A stretch of 64,000 bases of DNA from Thalassospira sp. ER-Se-21-Dark (GCF_017922435.1 NZ_VDEZ01000005.1:186001-250000); one strand, 5' to 3'; counted from the first letter of the stretch, positions 26,374-34,720 are shown. Translations and numbers: made by a program. Notes: a model not told the origin generated them from the letters alone.

Positions 26374-27711
26374 ATGGCGTTAAATATCATATCCGACCAC
26401 GCGGCCAATCTGGCGCACCGCAATCTGGCGCGCGCCGAGGAGGCCGCGAACAGATCGCTTGCCAAGCTGTCATCGGGAAAACGTGTGGTCTCTGCCCGCG
26501 ATGATGCCGCATCAATGGCCATCGGCTCGCGGCTGAACTCGACGGCCACTTCCTTGACAGCGGGGATTGTCAATATCGGTCAGGGCAATTCCATGCTGCA
26601 GATTGCCGATGGGGCCATGGCCACCATCGACGATGTGCTGGTGCGCATGAACACACTGGCCGTTCAGGCCGCATCGGAAAACCTGTCGGAGGCGGAGCGC
26701 GGGTTTCTCAATGACGAATTCGTCGCCCTGCGTACCGAGATCAATCGCATTGCGGCCGCAACCAATTTCAACGGCATCCAGTTGCTCGGCGATGGCAGTG
26801 ATGTGTCCCTTGATTATTCGGATTTGCAGGCTGGCGGCACGGCCGGGGTTCTTTCGGTTGCCAATGGCTTTTCAAATTTCACCATCACCGATGACAATTA
26901 CTGGGCGCGTGATACCAACGAAAACGGATCGGCGGATAATCAGCTCCGCTTCGATGTGCTCAAGACCGGGGATCGCATTCTGCTGAGTGCCATATCCGAA
27001 ATCGATGGCACCAGCCCGCACCGGACCCAAAGCATCGATATCACCGATTATGCGTCCGGTGGCAGCAAGGCACTTAATGCCGGTCAAACACAGACACTCG
27101 ATTTCGGGGATGTCGGTGTGAACGTGAACCTGAACTTCAACATCGCAACCACCATCACCAACGCCCTGGCCCAAGGGTCCGATGGTGCCGGTGCCGATGG
27201 ATCGGCCACAGCGCAGATTTTTGGCGCTGCCCCGGTCTTCTCGGTTCTTGAGGATCAGGGCAACAAACTGCCTGACAATATCTATTTCCAGCTTGGCGGC
27301 GGCAATACCAGCGGTGCGCAGCTTTCGATCCCGACGACCGCGGTTGATGGTGCCGCCCTTGGCACGGGCAAAACCGGCACGGAGACAAGCCTTGATGAGC
27401 TGGGCCGCAATGCGATTGCCACATCCGCCAAGGCCCAAACTGCGATCGAGGCCGTGGCGCGCGCGATTGATGATCTGCAACGCGCACGAGCCAATATCGG
27501 CACCAACCAGAACCGTCTGGATGCTGCCAGCGAAAGCCTTGCCTCGACACTTGAAAACGTCAAGGAGGCGCGTTCAAGCCTGCTTGATCTCGACGTTGCG
27601 ATGGAATTGACCAACTACGCATCGAAACAAATCCTGATCAAATCAAGTGTCGCGATGTTGGCCCGCGTCAGTGAAATGCGCCAGAACCTGATACGCTTGC
27701 TGGCAGGTTGA
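26374..27711 (+). CDS. Flagellin
   Basis: A 445-residue filament subunit. The N-terminal D0/D1 domain is clear: LAKLSSGKRVVSARDDAASM followed by GQGNSMLQIADGAMATIDDVL and LSEAERGFLNDEFVALRTEI. The C-terminal D0/D1 helices are also intact (IGTNQNRLDAASESL, then ASKQILIKSSVAMLARVSEM), ending LIRLLAG. The central part (about 160-350) is variable, rich in Asp, Gly and Thr, and would be surface-exposed. The ATG at 26374 starts at the normal family position. The gene stands alone, with a strong terminator behind it and no other flagellar gene in the window. Confidence 0.92.
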   Translation: MALNIISDHAANLAHRNLARAEEAANRSLAKLSSGKRVVSARDDAASMAIGSRLNSTATSLTAGIVNIGQGNSMLQIADGAMATIDDVLVRMNTLAVQAASENLSEAERGFLNDEFVALRTEINRIAAATNFNGIQLLGDGSDVSLDYSDLQAGGTAGVLSVANGFSNFTITDDNYWARDTNENGSADNQLRFDVLKTGDRILLSAISEIDGTSPHRTQSIDITDYASGGSKALNAGQTQTLDFGDVGVNVNLNFNIATTITNALAQGSDGAGADGSATAQIFGAAPVFSVLEDQGNKLPDNIYFQLGGGNTSGAQLSIPTTAVDGAALGTGKTGTETSLDELGRNAIATSAKAQTAIEAVARAIDDLQRARANIGTNQNRLDAASESLASTLENVKEARSSLLDLDVAMELTNYASKQILIKSSVAMLARVSEMRQNLIRLLAG

Positions 27712-27735
27712 AGAGCCACCTCTCAGCGAGTGTAG

Positions 27736-27772
27736 GAAGCCCCGCGCCCTCGCGCGGGGCTTCTCAGTTTTG
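27736..27772 (+). terminator. Rho-independent terminator after flagellin
   Basis: GAAGCCCCGCG-CCCT-CGCGCGGGGCTTC is a long GC-rich stem followed by TCAGTTTT, 25 bases past the stop codon. Confidence 0.8.
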
Positions 27773-27852
27773 GCGCACTGCAAAACATCCTTTAAACCGC
27801 ATGGGGTTTAAGTCTATGGTCTTTGCGGAACGCAAAGGGAAACATATCGACC

Positions 27853-28767
27853 ATGACCACCCCGACATCCGACAACACATCCGATACCGCCGCTGACACA
27901 TCATCCCGAACCTGGCAAAACCTCTCGACCGACTGGATCACCTGGGCCGAACGCCTGGCACCGGCGGCCGAAAAGATCAACCGCCATATGATCGAGGCGG
28001 CCGATCTTCCGGGACTTGCAGCTTTGCGCGAAGGCGCACCGCTTGAGGTGCTTGATCTGGCATCCGGGGTGGGCGAACCGGCCTTTTCCTTTGCCCGTGC
28101 CTTGGGCGGCGGCACGGATGATAGCGCTAACATCCCCGGAATTGCAGGGCATGTAACTGCATCCGATATCGTTTCTGATATGTGCGATGCCCTTATGGAA
28201 CGCGCCGCCGAGGAAGAAATTTCCAACATCAAGGCCGTTCCGGCCAATATGGAAAAACTGCCGTTCGAGGATCAAAGCTTTGACGTGGTGTCATGCCGCT
28301 TTGGCGTGATGTTTTGCGAGGATCCGGACAAGGCGCTTCGCGAGGCATTCCGTGTTCTGCGCCCCGGTGGCAAGGCGGTGTTTATGGTCTGGGCGCCGCT
28401 CGTGGATAATCCGCTGTTTGCCGCAATGGACGCGGTTCTTGGCAACATCCTTGGCATCGGCTTTGATGCCGCCGGGCTCGACCCGTTCTGCTTTGGCGAT
28501 GCCGATCAATCCATGATGCGCTTTGAAAAAGCAGGCTTTACCAGGATTGAAGCAACAACCCACAGTCCGGCTGGCCGTATTCCCGAAAACGCCCCGTTCT
28601 GGAAACCGCAAATGGATATGTTGTTTGGCAATGTCCTGCGCAAATCATCGGACATGGAAGTCGGCGCGATCAATGCCGCAATGTTTGAAACATTGGCCCC
28701 CTATATCGAAGACGGCCATTTTCAGGTCCCGATTTGTTTTCATGTACTTAGCGCAAAGCGCGCCTGA
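27853..28767 (+). CDS. Class I SAM-dependent methyltransferase
   Basis: A 304-residue soluble methyltransferase. Motif I is VLDLASGVGEPAFSFA (about residues 65-80), the acidic motif II region is HVTASDIVSDM, and later motifs are FDVVSCRFGVMF and EAFRVLRPGGKAVFMVWAP, all typical of the UbiE/methyltransferase-11 type. The substrate is unknown; COQ5/UbiE-like proteins methylate lipids, quinones or small molecules. The ATG at 27853 is preferred over an in-frame start 30 bases earlier. It is a lone gene between the flagellin terminator and the queuosine operon. Confidence 0.85.
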   Translation: MTTPTSDNTSDTAADTSSRTWQNLSTDWITWAERLAPAAEKINRHMIEAADLPGLAALREGAPLEVLDLASGVGEPAFSFARALGGGTDDSANIPGIAGHVTASDIVSDMCDALMERAAEEEISNIKAVPANMEKLPFEDQSFDVVSCRFGVMFCEDPDKALREAFRVLRPGGKAVFMVWAPLVDNPLFAAMDAVLGNILGIGFDAAGLDPFCFGDADQSMMRFEKAGFTRIEATTHSPAGRIPENAPFWKPQMDMLFGNVLRKSSDMEVGAINAAMFETLAPYIEDGHFQVPICFHVLSAKRA

Positions 28768-28906
28768 CCCGGCCACCCTGTCTGATCGCTGATTTCCTGT
28801 AAAACCCGAGCGTTCCTGCGCATCACGCATGGCCGCATGCGTGGATTTGTGCTTGCGTTTTGGCAACTGGCATGGCAAACCCCGCCCCCTTGGAAGGATG
28901 ATCCTT

Positions 28907-28940
28907 CCCCTGTCGTAGCACCAGGTTAAAAACACGAAAG
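28907..28940 (+). promoter_or_regulatory. Candidate preQ1-I riboswitch before queC
   Basis: CCTG (28909-28912) pairs with CAGG (28922-28925) around the loop TCGTAGCAC, followed by TTAAAAACACGAAAG. Hairpin, loop core TCGTAGCA, and A-rich tail resemble known class I preQ1 aptamers (for example the Thermoanaerobacter type with loop TCGCAGTAAC and tail TTAACAAAACAAGG). The tail ACG could pair with loop CGT to form the pseudoknot, which would cover the GAAAG ribosome-site-like stretch 11 bases before the queC ATG. The stem is only four pairs and the loop is one base short, so confidence is moderate. Confidence 0.5.
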
Positions 28941-28950
28941 ACTGATCATT

Positions 28951-29709
28951 ATGAAGACGATTGTCGTCTGCTCTGGCGGGCTGGATTCCGTCACGCTGGC
29001 CTATAAGGTCGCGGTTGAGCACAAGCTCCATTCCCTGATTTCGTTTGATTATGGCCAGCGCCATAAAAAGGAACTCGATTTCGCCGCCCGTGCGGCGCGC
29101 AATCTTGGCGTCAAACATCACATCGTTGATCTGACCCCGGTCGGTGCCCTTTTGACCGGATCGTCGCTGACCAGTGATGATATCGACGTGCCCGATGGCC
29201 ATTACGCCGAAGAAACCATGCGCATTACTGTGGTGCCGAACCGCAATGCGATCATGCTGGCTGTGGCCTTTGGTGCGGCGGCCAGTGCCGGGGCCGATGC
29301 GGTTGCCGCCGCTGTGCATGGCGGGGATCATTTCATCTATCCCGATTGCCGTCCCGATTTCATCAAATCGTTCCAGACCATGCAGGACCACGCCCTTGAA
29401 GGCGTCAAGGACGTCAAGTTGTATACCCCGTTTGTCAATGTCTCGAAGGCCGATATCGCGCTGGAGGCCGGGCGTCTTGGTGTGCCAATTGACCTGACCT
29501 GGTCATGTTACAAGGGCGGCGAAACCCATTGCGGACGGTGCGGCACCTGTGTCGAGCGGCGCGAGGCGCTTGAACTGGCACGCGTCAAGGATCCGACCGT
29601 CTATGTCGATCGCGATTACTGGAAACAGGCCCGTGCCGACCATATGGCACGCAAGTTTGCCAAAGGCGAAACCGCCGCTACCACCAGCGCCACCAGCGCG
29701 GCCGAGTAA
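28951..29709 (+). CDS. queC: 7-cyano-7-deazaguanine synthase
   Basis: A 252-residue enzyme converting 7-carboxy-7-deazaguanine to preQ0, using ATP and ammonia. The PP-loop is VVCSGGLDSVTLAYK (5-19); the family's YGQRHKKEL follows at about residue 34; the zinc site is the C-terminal CYKGGETHCGRCGTCVER with four cysteines. The last 20 residues are a low-complexity Ala/Thr/Ser tail. It is the first gene of a queC-queD-queE cluster and lies right behind the candidate preQ1 riboswitch. Confidence 0.95.
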   Translation: MKTIVVCSGGLDSVTLAYKVAVEHKLHSLISFDYGQRHKKELDFAARAARNLGVKHHIVDLTPVGALLTGSSLTSDDIDVPDGHYAEETMRITVVPNRNAIMLAVAFGAAASAGADAVAAAVHGGDHFIYPDCRPDFIKSFQTMQDHALEGVKDVKLYTPFVNVSKADIALEAGRLGVPIDLTWSCYKGGETHCGRCGTCVERREALELARVKDPTVYVDRDYWKQARADHMARKFAKGETAATTSATSAAE

Positions 29710-29731
29710 CACTCTCCATTTCCTGCACCAT

Positions 29732-29810
29732 GGATGCCCGCCGAAGCTGGCATGACGGGTCAGTGGCAAACCTGCTTTTTGGTACCGTCATCACCGCGAA
29801 GGCGGGGACC
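29732..29810. repeat. REP-like inverted repeat pair between queC and queD
   Basis: Two 26-27 base elements in opposite orientation: 29732-29758 (GGATGCCCGCCGAAGC...) and 29785-29810 (CCGTCATCACCGCGAAGGCG...). The reverse complement of the first begins CCGTCATGCC and ends CGGCGGGCATCC, closely resembling the second. They are the type of extragenic palindrome (CCGTCATTCCCGCGAAGGCGGG-like) scattered in many proteobacterial genomes. The pair can fold into a long hairpin that may stabilise queC mRNA or separate queD expression. Confidence 0.6.
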
Positions 29811-29837
29811 TCGATCCGCATGCTCATGGGGACAGAA

Positions 29838-30218
29838 ATGGACGACACCGAAAGAAAACCGATGTTCACCATCACCAAACAATTCGCATTTTCCGCCAGC
29901 CACCAACTCAGCGGCCTTGAAGAAGATCACCCGTGTGCGCGCCTGCATGGCCATAATTATATTGTCGAGGTCGAGCTTAAGGGTGCCACCCTTGATCAAC
30001 GTGGTTTTGTGCGTGATTATCGCGAACTGGGGCCGCTCAAACGACTGATCGATGACGAGTTTGATCACCGGCATCTGAATGAAGTCCTTGGTCACGATCA
30101 CCCGACCGCCGAACAGCTTGCGCTGTTCTTTTACGAATGGGCACATGATCGCTGGCCGGAAGTATCGGCGGTGCGGGTCTCCGAAACGCCGAAAACCTGG
30201 GCGGAATATCGTCCATGA
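29838..30218 (+). CDS. queD: 6-carboxy-5,6,7,8-tetrahydropterin synthase
   Basis: A 126-residue PTPS-like enzyme making 6-carboxytetrahydropterin from dihydroneopterin triphosphate. Zinc histidines lie in FSASHQL and LHGHNY; Cys in EDHPCARLHGHNY is the catalytic residue; the Asp-His pair is in DHRHLNEV; the Glu near the end is in VSETPKTWAEY. Two starts are possible: 29838, preceded by GGGGACA at a good distance, and 29862, which gives the more usual N-terminus (MFTITKQFAFSASHQL). The TGA overlaps the queE ATG (ATGA). Confidence 0.92.
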   Translation: MDDTERKPMFTITKQFAFSASHQLSGLEEDHPCARLHGHNYIVEVELKGATLDQRGFVRDYRELGPLKRLIDDEFDHRHLNEVLGHDHPTAEQLALFFYEWAHDRWPEVSAVRVSETPKTWAEYRP

Positions 30219-30997
30219 CGGTGCACGATCCAAACCTTGCCGAGCTTTCCGATGCGCGCGGTAAAATCCGCATTTCAGAAATCTTCGGCCCGACCGTGCA
30301 GGGCGAAGGGGCGCTGATTGGCATGCCGACGGTGTTTGTCCGCACCGGCGGCTGTGATTTCCGCTGTTCGTGGTGCGACACGCTTTATGCCGTTGATCCG
30401 GCCTTTCGCGCTGACTGGAAACCGATGTCCGCGACCGAAGTTCTGGATGCGGTCAAAAAGCTTTCCGGTGGCAAGCCGATCCTGATTACGCTGTCGGGCG
30501 GCAACCCTGCGATCCAGCCGTTGGCTGACCTGATCACCATGGGCAAGGACGAAGGTTTTACCTTTGCGATTGAAACCCAGGGCAGCATCGCCAGGGACTG
30601 GTTTGCCGACCTCAATTTCCTGACGATCAGCCCAAAGCCACCAAGTTCCTCGACCAGTTTCGATAAGGATGCGTTGCAGGCCTGTATCGAAGCAGCCCAA
30701 TCCGATGGCATTCTGAATGGTCCGGCCATTACCTTGAAATTCCCGGTGCGCGATGCCGCCGATCTGATGTTTGCCGATTATGTGAGGAACCTTCACATTG
30801 GCATTCCGGTCTGTTTGCAGCCGGTCAACACAACGCCCGCGGAACCGCATCCCGATGGCGCAGACGGTGTTGATATCGATGGCCTGACAGAACGGTATCG
30901 CTGGCTGGTCGATGAAGTGGCAAGGCGCAAATGGTTTGATGTGCGCGTGCTGCCGCAATGGCATGTGCATGTCTGGGGCAATTTGCGCGGGGTTTAA
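30215..30997 (+). CDS. queE: 7-carboxy-7-deazaguanine synthase
   Basis: A 260-residue radical-SAM enzyme that converts 6-carboxytetrahydropterin to 7-carboxy-7-deazaguanine. The 4Fe-4S motif is CDFRCSWCD (C-x3-C-x2-C, about residues 48-56), preceded by GPTVQGEGALIG, the QueE substrate loop. LITLSGGNPAIQP is the Gly-rich SAM-contact strand. It is translationally coupled to queD. No convincing terminator follows. The final step genes (queF, tgt, queA) are not in this window. Confidence 0.95.
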   Translation: MTVHDPNLAELSDARGKIRISEIFGPTVQGEGALIGMPTVFVRTGGCDFRCSWCDTLYAVDPAFRADWKPMSATEVLDAVKKLSGGKPILITLSGGNPAIQPLADLITMGKDEGFTFAIETQGSIARDWFADLNFLTISPKPPSSSTSFDKDALQACIEAAQSDGILNGPAITLKFPVRDAADLMFADYVRNLHIGIPVCLQPVNTTPAEPHPDGADGVDIDGLTERYRWLVDEVARRKWFDVRVLPQWHVHVWGNLRGV

Positions 30998-31299
30998 GCT
31001 TAGACCAAAACTGCCGCAGGCCCCGAAAATCTTGCGTTTTGCCCCGACAATGCCCATCTTAATGTTATGTGTTCAGTGTCGGTCTAGGCCAATACTGACG
31101 CAAAGTGGCGCTTTGTGGCCGTACCACGGACGACTTTCTTGGGGATTGAGCAAACCCGTCTAAGGCGCCAGAACAACCTGCCGGAAGAAAGCGGGCCGGA
31201 CGATACCGCCCGCCACACCGCCGATAGGTGCATATTCACAACAAAAACCAGATCTGCACCTTCAAGGTCATCTTCCGGATGCTCGAAGGAGCCATGATC
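30998..31299. other. Intergenic region after queE with an imperfect direct repeat
   Basis: About 300 bases without a credible gene. The sequences at 31001-31018 (TAGACCAAAACTGCCGCA) and 31085-31102 (TAGGCCAATACTGACGCA) agree in 15 of 18 positions, 84 bases apart. They could be paired protein-binding sites before the small gene at 31300; nothing else is evident. Confidence 0.4.
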
Positions 31300-31632
31300 A
31301 TGAGCATAACCCGCACAACCCATCGTACGGTGACGTTCTTTCATCCGTTCCACTTGCCCGGTCATGCCGGGCTGCTTTCGCCTGGCGAGTATGAAGTCGA
31401 CACCCTTGAAAAGCTTGATCCCGATGCTGCGATGCGCAGCTACATCAAGATGGAATGTCATGTCCATCTCTGGGCCAAGGAGGATATGAAGGACGGCATT
31501 GACGTCCTGATGGTCGAACCACACGTGCTTGAAGCCGCCCTTGCCCTTGATTCCGATCCGTTGCGTGAAAATGAACGCAATCAAATGATCAAATCCTTTG
31601 GTGGCAGGCCAACGGATAACGCTGCCGCCTGA
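31300..31632 (+). CDS. Small conserved-looking protein of unknown function
   Basis: About 110 residues, soluble, no signal peptide. The N-terminal half, HRTVTFFHPFHLPGHAGLLSPGEYEVDTLEKL, reads like a short beta-barrel or OB-like fold opening; the family is not one I can name. The second half is helical, with ALALDSDPLRENERNQMI. The ribosome site AAGGA at 31286-31290 best suits the ATG at 31300; 31294 is the alternative. It lies alone between queE and a convergent membrane protein gene. The clean start and normal codon use support a real gene. Confidence 0.6.
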   Translation: MSITRTTHRTVTFFHPFHLPGHAGLLSPGEYEVDTLEKLDPDAAMRSYIKMECHVHLWAKEDMKDGIDVLMVEPHVLEAALALDSDPLRENERNQMIKSFGGRPTDNAAA

Positions 31633-31733
31633 CGGCATGCCAAGCCGAAAGGGGGCAGCATAAAGCAACCCGGGCAGAGAACGTTATCAACTGATCGCGT
31701 CCCAACACCTCTGCCCTGCATAGGATCATGGAT

Positions 31734-32405
31734 TTATGGCAACCAGAATACCGGTGTCAGCCACCCGTGATCTTGCAAAAGTTTGACACCTTCCAACACG
31801 GGAATGGCAATCCAGAACCACATCGCATCGCGGGTGGTGGCCAAAAACAGGGCCGGTCGACACAAAATCTCTTTTTCGTCACGCCAGCGGAACCATGTCG
31901 GGCGAAAACGCGGAACCGTATTCACATAACGTTTGAATGCCCGGCCAAACCGTTCCGCCAGCATAGCTTCCTCGCGCAGCACAACATGCCGGAATACCGC
32001 CCAGCACAAAACAGCCGAGACCAGCCCGATGGTAATACTGCCGGTTTGGGTACCGGCACCAAATGCACCGATGAAGCTGAAAACATAAAGCGGGTTTCGA
32101 CACATCGAATAAGGACCGGACGTCACCAGTTCGGTCTTTTTGCGCCCGCCAATATAAAGCGCACACCAACCCCGCCCGACGATGCAGACCATGATCGCCA
32201 TCATCCCGATAACCTGGATAGCGTGGTGCCATACACTGTTGCGATCAAATCCTGCACGGGTAAAACAAACCAATCCCAATAGCAGCACAACACCGACGCG
32301 AAGCGTCCATTTTCGGTAGCGCTGGATGCGCTGTAAATCTTTCGCCGCGTGCGCGTCTGTCGCAGAATTGAAATTGGCTTGAATGATAAAGCGTGGTTGC
32401 AGCAT
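31734..32405 (-). CDS. Isoprenylcysteine carboxyl-methyltransferase-like membrane protein
   Basis: A 223-residue protein with about five membrane segments. The core signature GPYSMCRNPLYVFSFIGAFG (about residues 106-125), followed by REEAMLAERFGRAFKRY, is typical of the ICMT/PEMT family, which transfers methyl groups from SAM to membrane-embedded substrates. Many bacterial members have unknown substrates. A strong AAGGGGG ribosome site precedes the ATG at 32405. It lies 39 bases downstream of the membrane AraC regulator and on the same strand, so the two are probably co-transcribed. Confidence 0.7.
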   Translation of the reverse strand: MLQPRFIIQANFNSATDAHAAKDLQRIQRYRKWTLRVGVVLLLGLVCFTRAGFDRNSVWHHAIQVIGMMAIMVCIVGRGWCALYIGGRKKTELVTSGPYSMCRNPLYVFSFIGAFGAGTQTGSITIGLVSAVLCWAVFRHVVLREEAMLAERFGRAFKRYVNTVPRFRPTWFRWRDEKEILCRPALFLATTRDAMWFWIAIPVLEGVKLLQDHGWLTPVFWLP

Positions 32406-32444
32406 GTATGCCCCCTTGGGAAAAAGAGGCCACAGCATCCGCGA

Positions 32445-33737
32445 TCACCCTATCTTTGGCGTCCAATGCTGTTGATCCGGTCCTGCAATTGGCGGTTCGG
32501 ACGTCACCGACGCGGACAACACTTCCCGCCTTGCTGCCTCGCGCACAGCACTGGGTGTTTCACCCGTGATTTTTTTGAAGGCCAGATTAAAGGTCGATTT
32601 CGAATTGAACCCGACACTTAGCGCGATATCAAGAATGGTACGATCGGGCTCAAGCACCAGAACGGACCGTGCTTCACGGATACGCGCAGAATTGACGAAA
32701 TCAAAAAAGCTTTTGCCGACATGGTGATTAAGCACATAGGACAGCTGATTGGGTGTTATGCCAACCGCACGCGCCAGTTTCGGCAAGGACACCAGCGGGT
32801 CCAGAAGAATGTCCCCCCGCGCCTGAATGTCGTTAAGGCGCGCCAACGCCCGGTCTATACCATCTGGATCAAGCAACGGGCGCTGGGTTGCATCTTCAGG
32901 CGCGCGATGATCCGCCCGAACTATTTGCACAGGCGCATTTTCATCCTTTGACATGACCGTGTGGCTTTGCACGTCGCCGGCTTCAGTGGCCTCATCCAAG
33001 GTATCATCGGATGGCCAATCAGCCATGACAAACACGGCCGGTTGGGTAGCGATTTCATAACTCATGGCAAAAAGCACCAGTGCAAAGGCGATCTCGGTGC
33101 CAAACATTTCGGCATTATCGGGCAAGTAAAGCTCAACAATCTTGCTTACCGCGACCGTAACGAACACGAAGGTCAGGCCACCCAGAACCACGCCGATCCA
33201 GCGTTGCATCGCCTTACGATCGGCACCAAGCTGTTCTTCGGTCTTACGCAAATAGCGGCAAGCCACCTGCCACAACAGCACGATATATATCGATATCTGG
33301 ATAAAGATCGCCCCCCAACAAAAGGCATCAACAAATTCCGCGATGGTATATTGTTCCACCCAAACGGTCCCACCACCGTTGTGGGTGACAACCCACGCCG
33401 TCAGGTTAAACACCACAAATAGCAAGATGAAATGGCCCCAAGGACGGCGGGACGGGTTGCCCGAAATTTCCCGAAAATAAAGGTAGACCGCAGGCGCAAT
33501 TGCAAAATTGACCGGACCAAAGAAGAGATCAAGGAACGCGCCCATATCGGTCGAGATCAAGGGTTCAGCAACATCCTCAATCAGATTGAGCGCGACGGCA
33601 GCAATAAAAAGCATCATCCATCGGTTGGCGCCGAAGGCACGCGCACCCTCGGAGCGCAGAATCAGGCACAGGAACACCGCCTGCACTACGCCAACCGCTG
33701 CGACTACAACACTAACATACTGCGTCCAACCGGTCAT
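32445..33737 (-). CDS. Membrane-bound AraC-family transcription regulator
   Basis: A 430-residue protein with seven predicted membrane segments in the first 230 residues, then a linker and a C-terminal AraC-type DNA-binding domain. The two helix-turn-helix units are LPKLARAVGITPNQLSYVLN and ILDIALSVGFNSKSTFNLAF (about residues 320-390), followed by FKKITGETPSAVRE. The architecture resembles DNA-binding regulators that sense a signal through membrane helices. It is divergent from the PadR gene, and a PadR-type motif lies about 60 bases before its start. Confidence 0.85.
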   Translation of the reverse strand: MTGWTQYVSVVVAAVGVVQAVFLCLILRSEGARAFGANRWMMLFIAAVALNLIEDVAEPLISTDMGAFLDLFFGPVNFAIAPAVYLYFREISGNPSRRPWGHFILLFVVFNLTAWVVTHNGGGTVWVEQYTIAEFVDAFCWGAIFIQISIYIVLLWQVACRYLRKTEEQLGADRKAMQRWIGVVLGGLTFVFVTVAVSKIVELYLPDNAEMFGTEIAFALVLFAMSYEIATQPAVFVMADWPSDDTLDEATEAGDVQSHTVMSKDENAPVQIVRADHRAPEDATQRPLLDPDGIDRALARLNDIQARGDILLDPLVSLPKLARAVGITPNQLSYVLNHHVGKSFFDFVNSARIREARSVLVLEPDRTILDIALSVGFNSKSTFNLAFKKITGETPSAVREAARREVLSASVTSEPPIAGPDQQHWTPKIG

Positions 33738-33798
33738 TCCGGCGTACTCCTGATTTTTCAGATGGCTCTTCAGACGGCGAACAATGTCCGGCCTGATC

Positions 33799-33817
33799 GA
33801 CTATATCGTTTCAATAG
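33799..33817. promoter_or_regulatory. Single PadR-type operator motif near the AraC-like gene
   Basis: GACTATATCGTTTCAATAG begins with the same GACTATATCG as the double site before padR and ends in a similar ATTGATA-like half. It lies about 60 bases upstream of the AraC-like start codon, where a repressor could block the promoter. Confidence 0.35.
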
Positions 33818-34014
33818 ACACAATCGGACACTATCGGCGTCCGATTATGCACAGGCGGACGCCGCCCGGGATCGAGTTTGCGAAAGTGATCACCCGATGG
33901 CCACAGATACCCCGACCCCATGGCCGATCATCACAACAATCATGTTGTAACACGAACCAAACATGCTTCGTCCAGATTGAAGGGCTGTCACAAAAGGTTC
34001 CATCATATTTAATT

Positions 34015-34067
34015 GACTATATCGAATTGATATATGATAGTTCGATATATATCGGATTGATATAGTC
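34015..34067. promoter_or_regulatory. Tandem PadR-type operators
   Basis: TATATCGAATTGATATA (34018-34034) is repeated as TATATCGGATTGATATA (34048-34064), 16 of 17 identical, with start points 30 bases (about three helical turns) apart. The outer ends GACTATATC and GATATAGTC are exact inverted repeats. This is the pattern expected of an autoregulatory PadR operator, about 70 bases before the padR ATG. Confidence 0.6.
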
Positions 34068-34135
34068 GCTTTGGCACCTTCTCCCGCCGCGGCATACTCA
34101 GTCCCGGATGCGTAAATAAGGATACAGAACACAAG

Positions 34136-34720
34136 ATGGACGTACGTACTTTATGTCTGGGTGCCCTGATGGGCGGCGAGGCAACAGGATATGAAATCCG
34201 CAAGATGTTTGAAGATGGCACATTCAGCCATTTTCAAATCGCGTCCCTTGGTTCGATCTATCCGGCCCTGACCAAACTGACTCAGGACGGTCTGGTGACA
34301 TTTGTTGAACATGAACAGGAAAACAGACCGGACAAGAAGATCTATCAGCTGACATCCGAAGGACGTCGCACATTTCTGCGCACGTTGTTGCAGACCAGAC
34401 CGGCCGAGGATCGTTATCGTTCCGACATTTTGTTCATGCTGACCTTTGCCGAAGAAATGCCGATTGAACTGACCGAGGCGCTGATTGATGAATTTGCTGC
34501 CCGTCATGAATTGATGAGCCAGCAGATTGATCCGGAAAACACCGACAAACCGGCGCATCAAAAATCAAATGCCCGCGATGAAAACGGCGAACTCAGACCA
34601 GGATGCTGTTTCGTTGCCGGACTGGGGCAGGCCATGTGCAATGCGACGCTGAAGTTTATTCGCGAAAACAAGCAGGGCCTGCTTGATGAGTTAAAGGCGC
34701 GCAAGGCCAACAAGTCCTAA
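34136..34720 (+). CDS. PadR-family transcriptional regulator
   Basis: A 194-residue winged-helix regulator. The DNA-binding domain (residues 1-85) has TLCLGALMGGEATGYEIRKM, then LGSIYPALTKLTQDGLV (the recognition helix), and KKIYQLTSEGRRTFL in the wing. A C-terminal helical domain for dimerisation follows, with Cys-Cys in PGCCFVAGLG that could sense thiol-reactive compounds; this is a guess. It is followed after 84 bases by an RND efflux pair, so it probably represses the pump and itself, lifting on binding a toxic ligand. Confidence 0.88.
   Translation: MDVRTLCLGALMGGEATGYEIRKMFEDGTFSHFQIASLGSIYPALTKLTQDGLVTFVEHEQENRPDKKIYQLTSEGRRTFLRTLLQTRPAEDRYRSDILFMLTFAEEMPIELTEALIDEFAARHELMSQQIDPENTDKPAHQKSNARDENGELRPGCCFVAGLGQAMCNATLKFIRENKQGLLDELKARKANKS

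Larger units (their letters stand above)
33738..34135. other. Divergent control region between the AraC-like and PadR genes
   Basis: About 400 bases. A 10-base GACTATATCG occurs at 33799-33808 near the AraC-like gene, and a double copy sits at 34015-34067 near padR (listed separately). No gene is apparent. Confidence 0.5.
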
